Source of the DNA: JAHRVQ01 sp051278195
GTDB taxonomy: Bacteria; Pseudomonadota; Gammaproteobacteria; Pseudomonadales; Azotimanducaceae
DNA: 64,000 nucleotides
Direction: 5' to 3'
Assembly (NCBI GenBank): GCA_051278195.1
Contig: JBNMQM010000021.1
Span: forward strand, 4,727 to 68,726
In this document: positions 53,533 through 60,450 of the stretch, in pieces
Numbering within the stretch: position 1 is the first letter of the stretch
Layout of the letters: every line of letters begins with the position of its first letter
Translations under genes and position numbers: made by a program
The notes under the pieces: model-generated
The model's database searches: none
Seen by the model: the letters and a program-made list of their open reading frames with translations, nothing else
What the model was told of the DNA's origin: nothing

Positions 53533-54359
53533 AGGATGATAAATTTTTTGTCGGCTATTTGCCTTTCCCCGGCGGACTCCGGCGTTTCTATCTTGTGTTG
53601 ATTCCGCTGCTCCTAGTTGTGGGCGCTGGTATCGCTTTGTTGTTGGCAAGCAATCAGGAAACAGTCGGTGAAGGTACTTGGCAGGTGTCGAATACGAGCT
53701 CTGTTACGGGCCGGCTGATGATGGAGCCTTATCCTGTGCTGCATACCGAGGCGGGTGAATCAGTGTTGATGGTCGTGCAAGGTAAGCAAGATGCTTCAAG
53801 CGCGATAATGCCTTTCGTTGGTCAGATGGTCACAGCGACAGGGTTTGATGTGCGTCGTGGCGGTTGGCATTTGCTAGAGATCCCACAAGCCGGTGCCATC
53901 GTTGCTGCGCCAGAGGCAAGCCCAGTCACCGTGCCAGCTAGTGAAGCGCTGGGCAGTGATACCCTGGTGGGCGAAATCGTTGATTCCAAGTGTTTTCTGG
54001 GTGTGATGAAACCCGGCTCGGGTAAAGTGCACCGAGCCTGCGCCTCGCTTTGTCTGTTAGGCGGTATGCCGCCGATGCTGGTCGTGAAAACCGAAGCTGG
54101 CCGATATGGCTATGTGTTGATGAATGCTGATGGCAGTAGCGCATCCAGACAACTCGCCGGCCAGGTCGCCGTGCCAATCAGCATTACTGGTGAGTTTGAG
54201 AAACGAGGTGATCTCACTTATCTGCGTATGCCCGTAGATCAAAGGTCCACAGAGCTCTTAACAGGCGCTGCACTAAACCTATACGGTGAAACACTCGCGG
54301 TAGAAGCCATGCATCCAGAATTTTGTGGCGTGCTCCCTACTGATAGCTTGGAATCTTGA
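53529..54359 (+). CDS. membrane-anchored conserved hypothetical protein of the redox operon
   Basis: 276 residues. N-terminal helix (FYLVLIPLLLVVGAGIALLL), then a large external domain with two OB-like halves (ETVGEGTWQVSNTSSVTGRL; TLVGEIVDSKCFLGVMKPGS) and the Cys-rich stretch DSKCFLGVM...HRACASLCLLGG with three cysteines that could bind a metal or cofactor. This Cys motif is conserved in proteins found next to Rieske/ferric-reductase genes. Function not known. ATGA overlap with the Rieske-fusion gene. Confidence 0.68.
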   Translation: MKDDKFFVGYLPFPGGLRRFYLVLIPLLLVVGAGIALLLASNQETVGEGTWQVSNTSSVTGRLMMEPYPVLHTEAGESVLMVVQGKQDASSAIMPFVGQMVTATGFDVRRGGWHLLEIPQAGAIVAAPEASPVTVPASEALGSDTLVGEIVDSKCFLGVMKPGSGKVHRACASLCLLGGMPPMLVVKTEAGRYGYVLMNADGSSASRQLAGQVAVPISITGEFEKRGDLTYLRMPVDQRSTELLTGAALNLYGETLAVEAMHPEFCGVLPTDSLES

Positions 54360-54364
54360 ACCTC

Positions 54365-54721
54365 ATGCTGACAATGAATCACCTGCTCGAGCAGGCGGCT
54401 TATGGCGTCGATATGTTCGCGATGGTGATTTTGTTATATGCCACAGTGATTGCATCGGGCCACTTTATCTGGGGCGAATTCAGCAGCCAGATTCTCGGTG
54501 GTCCTGATCACCGAGAAAACATTCGATTGCAACTAGGTGGCAGAATGCTATTCGCCCTTGAGCTCATGATTGCGTCTGATCTGATCCACACGGTGCTCGG
54601 TCGAACGATTGAGGATCTTACCTTTCTTGGCGTGCTGGTCATCATTCGCACCGCGATTAGCTTCTTCCTTGCCAGAGAAATCAAAGAAATTGAGGAACTT
54701 AAACATGCCCTTGCTAAATAA
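54365..54721 (+). CDS. DUF1622 family membrane protein
   Basis: 118 residues, three predicted helices; LQLGGRMLFALELMIASDLI and LGVLVIIRTAISFFLAREIK are the DUF1622 signature. Inner-membrane protein of unknown role. ATG at 54365 is used; a TTG at 54356 would overlap the preceding stop. Its 3' end overlaps the START-domain gene start by 17 bp. Confidence 0.8.
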   Translation: MLTMNHLLEQAAYGVDMFAMVILLYATVIASGHFIWGEFSSQILGGPDHRENIRLQLGGRMLFALELMIASDLIHTVLGRTIEDLTFLGVLVIIRTAISFFLAREIKEIEELKHALAK

Positions 54722-55391
54722 GCTGATTCACCTAACGGCTACGCTCTGCTTACTACTTGCTGCGGCAAGCCTCTCTGCAGAAACCCTCTCTGTCGAAGCG
54801 TCCGGTGCAGCGTGGGAGCTGAAACGAGATAAGGATGGGATTCAGGTGTTTACTCGAGCAGTACCAGGGTCTTCGCACCAGGCGGTCAGAGCAGAAATGG
54901 TGATTGACGCATCGTTAAATTCAGTTGTGGGTCTGATTCGTGACACCAGTTCTTGCGCAGAATGGGCGGAGCTGTGCAAAGAGGCTCGCGAGCACAAGGT
55001 CGTGTCGGAGCAAGAGCTGTATGTGTATAGCTACAATGATATCCCCTGGCCAGTCAAAGACCGTGACGCGTTAACCCATGTGCTTTGGGCGCGTAATGCA
55101 GAAACCGGTGCGGTCACAATGAATGCGCAAGCAACCCAGGGCATCCTGCCCGAAACCAGCAAAGCGGTGCGGATTATTGAGGCGGTGACCAACTGGACTC
55201 TGACACCCCAGGCAGATGGCAAACTGGCGATTGTTTCCTATGCACACATTAACCCGAATGGACCGACACCCGCCTGGGTGACCAATCTATTGTTGGTAGA
55301 AACCCCGTTCAAGACACTCCAAGGTATGCGCCGCGTGGTGGCGACAGGTCGCTATGACGATGCTCAATTTGACTTTCTAAAGCCTCTCTAA
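54705..55391 (+). CDS. START-domain lipid-binding protein, exported
   Basis: 228 residues. Signal peptide (LTATLCLLLAAASLSAE), then a START fold: WELKRDKDGIQVFTRAVPGS, CAEWAELCKEAREHKVVSEQ, NDIPWPVKDRDALTHVLWAR, VTNWTLTPQADGKLAIVSYA. Periplasmic carrier or sensor for a hydrophobic ligand. ATG at 54705 lies within the end of the DUF1622 gene. Last gene of the 52.1-55.4 kb operon. Confidence 0.85.
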   Translation: MPLLNKLIHLTATLCLLLAAASLSAETLSVEASGAAWELKRDKDGIQVFTRAVPGSSHQAVRAEMVIDASLNSVVGLIRDTSSCAEWAELCKEAREHKVVSEQELYVYSYNDIPWPVKDRDALTHVLWARNAETGAVTMNAQATQGILPETSKAVRIIEAVTNWTLTPQADGKLAIVSYAHINPNGPTPAWVTNLLLVETPFKTLQGMRRVVATGRYDDAQFDFLKPL

Positions 55392-55409
55392 GGAAGCTAT
55401 CTAGACGCG

Positions 55410-56213
55410 CTAGCTTCGTTTGCTAGGGATGAGTACCGTGTCTTCGGTGAGCATTGATTTGGCATCGACATAGATCGCGATAAATGTCGTGTTAAACACC
55501 GGGTCGAGGATCGCGCAGTCGCCAGCCTTGGCGCCGAGTTTCAAATACCCTCGCAGCAGAGGTGGTACGTCACGAGTGGCGGCTGCGAAAGGCGTATCCT
55601 TGTCGACGATCTCATCTAACCTGATGTGATCGATGATAGGCCGCGGCATCAGTGCCTCTGGGGCGCGATTGTGGTGGTATAGCCACGACAGCACATCCAC
55701 ATGGGCATTCGCATCAGTGCCGGGAAAAGACGCGCAGCCAAGCATGACGTCGATTGGGTTGGCGACAATGAAATTCATCGCGTACTTCCAAATTAGCATG
55801 AGTATCACGCCCGTGCGCCGGGTTGGCTGGATACAGAAGCGGCCGAGCTCAAGTAGCATTGGGTAATGGTTGCGTAGGCCGCTGAGGTCGAATGCTGTCT
55901 CGGTGTAAAAGCTCTGGTCCTCTGCCAAATGATTGCTACAGACCAACCGCAATGTGCCCACGACACAGCCTTGATCATGATCGATGACGACAATGTGCAC
56001 GGCCCGATCATCCCACTCATCGATATCCGCCTTCGCCTTAATCTTCTTTAAGTCTGGGCGACCGCCTTTTTCCTCATACATCACGTCATACCTAAGCTCC
56101 TGCGCCTGCCTAACCTCGTCGGAGGTCAACGCAAATCGGGCTTCAAAGCGTCCGGCTCGAATGGGTGCAATGCTGGTGGATATCTCAATTGCAGCGCTAG
56201 CAGACTCAATCAT
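55410..56213 (-). CDS. olsB: ornithine-acyl-ACP N-acyltransferase (OlsB-type)
   Basis: 267 residues, GNAT-related acyltransferase resembling acyl-homoserine-lactone synthase/hemolysin-type folds: QELRYDVMYEEKGG, GCVVGTLRLV, LELGRFCIQPTRRTGVILML, CASFPGTDAN. It puts a 3-hydroxyacyl chain from ACP on the ornithine alpha-amine to give lyso-ornithine lipid. The OlsA-type acyltransferase is at the head of the same leftward gene run. Stop is 18 bp from the START gene stop, tail to tail. Confidence 0.83.
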   Translation of the reverse strand: MIESASAAIEISTSIAPIRAGRFEARFALTSDEVRQAQELRYDVMYEEKGGRPDLKKIKAKADIDEWDDRAVHIVVIDHDQGCVVGTLRLVCSNHLAEDQSFYTETAFDLSGLRNHYPMLLELGRFCIQPTRRTGVILMLIWKYAMNFIVANPIDVMLGCASFPGTDANAHVDVLSWLYHHNRAPEALMPRPIIDHIRLDEIVDKDTPFAAATRDVPPLLRGYLKLGAKAGDCAILDPVFNTTFIAIYVDAKSMLTEDTVLIPSKRS

Positions 56214-56751
56214 GGCATTGCTCCATTTTTAAGGTTGAAGGCGAGGTACCGAACTGATCTGGCACGATAATACTTTGCAAATCAAACAACAGCCGCATGA
56301 TGGCCATATGGTGAATGGTGTGGGCTTGCAGAAAAACGAGTTCGCGTTCGATGGAGGAGTCAGTTGCGACCGCCGCTGCATCGGTATGAGTGCTGATGTA
56401 AACCGTCACGCGACCTTGGCCCGTATGCGGGCCTTTATGCGGGCCGAGGTCGTAGAGCCTTTGCTCGCAATTCAGCAGCGCATCGATGGCGCGGATCCGG
56501 TTCGTTTCAATTTCCTCATCCCTGGACCTTGTATCGTAGTGAATCCCTGCCAGGGTCGAGCCTTTAAAAAAGCATAGGTAGTGATCGATAATGTGCCGGG
56601 CATGTTTGCCAACGCTGCTGTGGGCAGCGTTGAACCGCCAGTTATATTGATCATTGTCCAATCCACTGATGCCGTGCCTGAGTTGTTCCAGAATTTCGAT
56701 ATTGGCTGATTGAAATGTGATATCCGATGTCGGTGTCATGACCGCGCTCAT
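56206..56751 (-). CDS. DinB-superfamily protein
   Basis: 181 residues. Four-helix bundle with metal-binding histidines: SSVGKHARHIIDHYLCF and LQAHTIHHMAIMRLL are the DinB/YfiT-type histidine positions. A short PHKG-PHTG repeat lies at about 103-110. Members are often thiol-dependent transferases or metal-binding proteins; function here unknown. Overlaps olsB by 8 bp and the upstream membrane gene by 4 bp, so it is part of the ornithine-lipid operon. Confidence 0.75.
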   Translation of the reverse strand: MSAVMTPTSDITFQSANIEILEQLRHGISGLDNDQYNWRFNAAHSSVGKHARHIIDHYLCFFKGSTLAGIHYDTRSRDEEIETNRIRAIDALLNCEQRLYDLGPHKGPHTGQGRVTVYISTHTDAAAVATDSSIERELVFLQAHTIHHMAIMRLLFDLQSIIVPDQFGTSPSTLKMEQCHD

Positions 56752-57197
56752 TCGCCGACACTCTTTGCTGCACTAGCTGTCTTTGCATCTTGCATAACAT
56801 CTAAGGCGCTAAGACCGGCGACATAAACGCCACTGTAGACAGCGCCGATCAGAAAGCCGGGAATGATGGTGAGGAGGATTTCCGGTGTGCTGTTTAACCA
56901 TTGAATGCTGTAGGCCACTGCAAAGGTGCCAACCGATACCATAACAACGGTGATTACCTGGCGGCCGGGAAACCCGGCGAGCATTCGCATCAGATACTCC
57001 ATGACTATTGTCATACTTAATGTCAGCACGAAACTGTAGCTTCCTTGTATAAGACCCGCCATCACACCCATCTCTGTGCCGTGGCTCATATTTACCCAAA
57101 AGCCCCAACCGCCATAAACAATAAATCCTGCGACGCCTGAAATGAGGCTGCGCTGCAGTGGCGTGAATAGCTGAGGCTTTCGCTCAGGAAAAGTCAT
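56748..57197 (-). CDS. hypothetical membrane protein of the ornithine-lipid operon
   Basis: 149 residues with about four helices (LISGVAGFIVYGGWGFWVNM, GLIQGSYSFVLTLSMTIVME, VITVVMVSVGTFAVAYSI, ILLTIIPGFLIGAVYSGVYV). The middle loop EYLMRMLAGFPGRQ is charged. No family recognised. Overlaps neighbours on both sides by 4 bp, so it is surely co-translated; a role in handling ornithine lipid or its precursor is a guess from context. Confidence 0.7.
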   Translation of the reverse strand: MTFPERKPQLFTPLQRSLISGVAGFIVYGGWGFWVNMSHGTEMGVMAGLIQGSYSFVLTLSMTIVMEYLMRMLAGFPGRQVITVVMVSVGTFAVAYSIQWLNSTPEILLTIIPGFLIGAVYSGVYVAGLSALDVMQDAKTASAAKSVGE

Positions 57198-58033
57198 ATT
57201 CGGCCAGTGGCTTCGAGATAGTGGACCGGGACAACCTCTGCTTTTATTTCAAGCGCCCCTAATAATCCTTCACGAACAACTTGTTCGCAGTGTTTGGCAC
57301 AGGCTTTGCGAGATTCAAAATCAGCCAACTGCACCGGCGGATGCAGAATCAGTTGGATGCCAGACTTGCCTAGGCCCAGCCCGGTCAGAAAATGGGACAA
57401 GAACGGCATGGGGATATACCAGGCATAAAAGTCACGGGTTGCCTGATCCATGGGCTCGCCCTCATAGTGAGAGTAAGCAATCGTCACGGGTTGGATCCGC
57501 ACGCCTTCGAGTTCGCTGGCGGCGAGTAGGCTCGAGCGAAACGTTTCGATATGGGTGCCGGGGGTACTGGTACCCTCGGGAAAGAAGATCAGATTGCCGC
57601 CATCTGTTAGGCGCGACTTCAGTATATTCACCTGATCCTGCGCACGCCTAGCGTTGCGTTCAAAAAATAATGTACCTTGAAAATTGGCGAGCTGGCCAAA
57701 TACCGGCCATCCGGCGACCTCAGACTTGGCGATAAAGCTGCCGGGCAATGCCGCGCCGAGTACAAAGATATCCATGTAAGACACGTGGTTGCTGACGTAA
57801 ATGGTCGGGGTCTCAGTCCACAGTTCACCTGTTGTGTGCACCTGCAGATTGAATAGCTTTTTAACGCCAGTATGGAACTGACGAATGAGTGTTTGCTCTT
57901 TAGCAAAGCGAAGGACTCGGTTGATCTGGTACAAGAGGACCATCACCATGATCCATAGCGCGACAAACGGCGCAGTCAAAGCCGTTTTTAGGCGTGAGGG
58001 TGTAGCTGAGGGTTTAGCGGCGAGGGCAGTCAA
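57194..58033 (-). CDS. olsA: lysophospholipid / lyso-ornithine-lipid acyltransferase (PlsC/OlsA-type)
   Basis: 279 residues. N-terminal membrane helix, then PlsC motifs: block I NHVSYMD (NHxxxxD), block II GTLFFERNARR, block III FFPEGTSTPGTHIETFRSSL, block IV VTIAYSH. It transfers an acyl group to the hydroxyl of lyso-ornithine lipid or lysophosphatidate at the inner membrane. Linked to OlsB through two overlapping genes, so the OlsA role is preferred; plain PlsC activity is possible as well. Confidence 0.8.
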   Translation of the reverse strand: MTALAAKPSATPSRLKTALTAPFVALWIMVMVLLYQINRVLRFAKEQTLIRQFHTGVKKLFNLQVHTTGELWTETPTIYVSNHVSYMDIFVLGAALPGSFIAKSEVAGWPVFGQLANFQGTLFFERNARRAQDQVNILKSRLTDGGNLIFFPEGTSTPGTHIETFRSSLLAASELEGVRIQPVTIAYSHYEGEPMDQATRDFYAWYIPMPFLSHFLTGLGLGKSGIQLILHPPVQLADFESRKACAKHCEQVVREGLLGALEIKAEVVPVHYLEATGRI

Positions 58034-58123
58034 TCCGATTTCCTTGGTGGCATAGTATTGAGATGCTATTTGAATCGAAATGTTACAGCTAGCTCGCCAT
58101 TAAAGCTGTATTAACTGGCTGCT

Positions 58124-58378
58124 TTAACTGGTTGGAACGGCGAGCGCCGTTTTCTCTCGATCAAAATCGACCTTGCACGCAGCGGTGGAATAGGTCGAAA
58201 CGCTGAATGGCACCAAATAAGTCAGGGCGACCTTTAGCCAACTGATGCCGACAAAACCGGCAGAGATCGCCTCCCACTGATTAATCAGGCACAAGAGTGT
58301 GCCGACGATTAAGCAGGCAATGGTGGCGCGTTTGAGGGTAGAAGGTTGCTGTGCTGCTTGTGTGAGTGACAGTGCCAT
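58124..58378 (-). CDS. NrtS-like small nitrate/nitrite transport protein
   Basis: 84 residues with two helices (ATIACLIVGTLLCLINQWEA and ISWLKVALTYLVPFSVST). The pattern LINQxEAIxxG...WLKxxLTYLVPxxVSTYS is that of NrtS proteins, two-helix nitrate/nitrite transporters. Starts at ATG 58378, divergent from the DoxX-like gene, with a strong palindrome between. Confidence 0.72.
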   Translation of the reverse strand: MALSLTQAAQQPSTLKRATIACLIVGTLLCLINQWEAISAGFVGISWLKVALTYLVPFSVSTYSTAACKVDFDREKTALAVPTS

Positions 58379-58422
58379 TTCATTCAGCCAAATCAGTTTC
58401 TATATAGAGGTTATAGCCCGAA

Positions 58423-58447
58423 CTGCCCCTTTGCTGCAAAGGGGCAG
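58423..58447. promoter_or_regulatory. 11-bp-arm palindrome in a divergent promoter
   Basis: CTGCCCCTTTG-CTG-CAAAGGGGCAG is perfect. It lies 45 bp before the NrtS-like start and 100 bp before the DoxX-like gene. No U-run follows on either strand, so it may be an operator or a leader hairpin rather than a terminator. Confidence 0.6.
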
Positions 58448-58547
58448 CAAAAGCTTCTGTCGAAAAATACCCAATAAAAACGCCGCCGGTTGTAACAGCT
58501 TGAGCCGTCAAGCATCTAGTCAGTAAGATTAAACGGAAACAATCACC

Positions 58548-59015
58548 ATGATACAAAAAATCATCCCGTGGATACTCGCCATATTTGTGGCATTTGTCTT
58601 TATCCAGTCCCTGTTCTTTAAGTTCAGTGGTTCTGAGGAAACCGTCATTATCTTCAATACGATCGCGGACTGGATGGCTGACATTGCCCTGCTTGAAGCA
58701 GTAGCGGAGCCTTTTCGTACCTATGGCGGCAACACCATTGGTGCCTTGGAACTGGTGGCCAGTGCGCTGATATTGATTCCGGCAACACGCGTGTTTGGCG
58801 CCTTGATGGGGCTTGGCGTGATATCAGGTGCGATCTTTTTTCACCTATTCACGCCCCTCGGTGTCGTTCGTGTGGTCGATACCTTGGGGAATACCGATGG
58901 CGGCGTGCTGTTTATTATGGCTTGCGGCGTCTGGCTCGCCAGTGCGGCATTGGTCTGGTTGCAAAGAGAACGGCTGTTAAGTCTGCTGCCGGCCAAAGCG
59001 GCCAAAGCGGCCTAA
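58548..59015 (+). CDS. DoxX-like inner-membrane protein
   Basis: 155 residues with four helices (WILAIFVAFVFIQSLFFKFS, NTIGALELVASALILIPA, FGALMGLGVISGAIFFHLF, VLFIMACGVWLASAALVW). FKFSG and GALELVASALILI fit the DoxX/SURF4 group. The tail AKAAKAA comes from a 9-bp tandem duplication. Function unknown, perhaps redox or thiol balance as in other DoxX proteins. Confidence 0.75.
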   Translation: MIQKIIPWILAIFVAFVFIQSLFFKFSGSEETVIIFNTIADWMADIALLEAVAEPFRTYGGNTIGALELVASALILIPATRVFGALMGLGVISGAIFFHLFTPLGVVRVVDTLGNTDGGVLFIMACGVWLASAALVWLQRERLLSLLPAKAAKAA

Positions 59016-59118
59016 CGGACCTGCTCAGCCACTCTGGTTAAAAGCCGGATCAAAACAGCTTTTTTGATAAAACACGATTTAGCCAAACCCAATTTGAACA
59101 ACTCAGAAAGGACACAAC

Positions 59119-59568
59119 ATGAACAAGTTTTTGAAATCAATGGCCTTGCTGTGCACGCTTGTCTTTAGCCTGCCGGCACTCGCAACAGATGCGTTCTACA
59201 CAGGCCTATTCAATAATCAGGCCGCCGGCGGTTATGACGTTGTTGCCTACTTTACCCAAGACGCGGCTGTGGAAGGCTCGAAAAAATTCAAGTCTGAATA
59301 TATGGGTGCAGAGTTTCGGTTTACGTCGTTAGCCCACAAAACAACCTTTGATGCTGATCCTTCGCGCTATGCGCCGCAGTATGGCGGCCACTGCGCCTAC
59401 GCTGTGAGCCAGGGCTACATAGCCTCGGGTGACCCTGAGCAATGGACGATTGTTGATCACAAGCTTTACCTCAATTACAACAAAAAAGTGCTGACCACCT
59501 GGCGCACAGATACGGCTGGCTTTATTGAATTAGCTGATCAGAACTGGCCGGGGCTGTTGGCAGAGTAA
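59119..59568 (+). CDS. secreted YHS-domain protein
   Basis: 149 residues. Signal peptide (MALLCTLVFSLPALA), then GYDVVAYFTQDAAVEGSKKF, KSEYMGAEFRFTSLAHKTTF and RYAPQYGGHCAYAVSQGYIA, the YHS pattern of periplasmic proteins with a Cys-containing GGHCAYAV motif. It may bind copper or another metal, as proposed for some members. GAAAGGA before the ATG. It stands alone downstream of the DoxX-like gene. Confidence 0.85.
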   Translation: MNKFLKSMALLCTLVFSLPALATDAFYTGLFNNQAAGGYDVVAYFTQDAAVEGSKKFKSEYMGAEFRFTSLAHKTTFDADPSRYAPQYGGHCAYAVSQGYIASGDPEQWTIVDHKLYLNYNKKVLTTWRTDTAGFIELADQNWPGLLAE

Positions 59569-59629
59569 GGGCGCTGCAGTGTTTCAATCCTCGCTCTAAA
59601 TGATCTTGTGGACCCACTAGGTTTAGGCA

Positions 59630-59944
59630 TTATCTAAACTGGACAAACAGACCAACAGAAAAAAGCACGAGGCCCGCCGCCAAGAATTCTTTGCCGTGGA
59701 AGTCGAGTGGATGTTCGAAGAGCTCGACCAACTCAGATTTAACTTTAAGTAAATTAACGTAAGCAAAGACAGCTGCGAGAACCCAGGCACCGTCGAAGTA
59801 TGCGGAGCTTGAGACCGAATATTCCCGGTGTATCAATGACCACGTTGCAAAGATGATACTTGCGAGAAGTATGGTTTTTGCGACCATGAGCTTTCTTTTT
59901 TCGGCATCGCTCATATATGAGAACTCGTAGCTGTCTTTTTTCAC
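59630..59944 (-). CDS. three-helix membrane protein, candidate immunity protein
   Basis: 104 residues, GTG start with AGGAG upstream. Hydrophilic N-terminus, then three helices (LMVAKTILLASIIFATWSLI, AYFDGAWVLAAVFAYVNLL, FLAAGLVLFSVGLFVQ). It begins 34 bp after the stop of a double-glycine-leader peptide gene in the same direction, the usual place for a bacteriocin immunity gene. No family recognised; the immunity role is inferred from position, size and topology. Confidence 0.55.
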   Translation of the reverse strand: MKKDSYEFSYMSDAEKRKLMVAKTILLASIIFATWSLIHREYSVSSSAYFDGAWVLAAVFAYVNLLKVKSELVELFEHPLDFHGKEFLAAGLVLFSVGLFVQFR

Positions 59945-59978
59945 GCAGCTTCTCCTGTCTATTCTTCAGTTTTTGTAT

Positions 59979-60248
59979 TCATGAATGCTTTTGGATCCTA
60001 GAACCACCGCCAAATGTTCTGAAGAGCGCTGCCCCAAGACTCATGCCAGATTGCGTTTGATTGAATTCGTTAATTTTTGAGCCCACCGCCCATCCAGCTT
60101 GAAAAGCAAAAGATGCGACAACTACAGCGTTTGCAGGGTAGAGCCTAACTGGTTGCCCTGGAAGGTGGCTATTACTCCCAAAAGGAATCTTCCAGCCGGG
60201 GAAGCCGCCCGCAACTAACTCGTGTTCTTCTTGTTTAAGTTCTCTCAT
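59979..60248 (-). CDS. double-glycine-leader peptide, microcin/bacteriocin-like precursor
   Basis: 89 residues. The N-terminus MRELKQEEHELVAGG fits the class IIa/b microcin and bacteriocin leader (MRELxxxExxxVxGG) cut after GG by a C39-peptidase ABC exporter. The mature part is about 74 residues, glycine- and alanine-rich, with one hydrophobic helix (ANAVVVASFAFQAGWAVG) and a basic end (FGGGSRIQKHS). ATG at 60248 is chosen because the leader starts there; an upstream start at 60296 adds 16 residues without leader character. Followed by a small membrane protein gene. Confidence 0.68.
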   Translation of the reverse strand: MRELKQEEHELVAGGFPGWKIPFGSNSHLPGQPVRLYPANAVVVASFAFQAGWAVGSKINEFNQTQSGMSLGAALFRTFGGGSRIQKHS

Positions 60249-60450
60249 GATCAATTCTCCATTACCTATTGGTTGAGTCCGAATGGACCCTCCCAATATA
60301 TGAGGAATATTTCACACCAGTGAGGTCTTGAATCTGCTTTTTTTGTAAGTTCTTTGCTCGCGATTCTTCATCATTCTATTCAATTGAGTCATTTTGTCTC
60401 TAGTAGATTGCTCATTCTTCGTCGGAAACGGAATAGAAATCAACTTTGTG

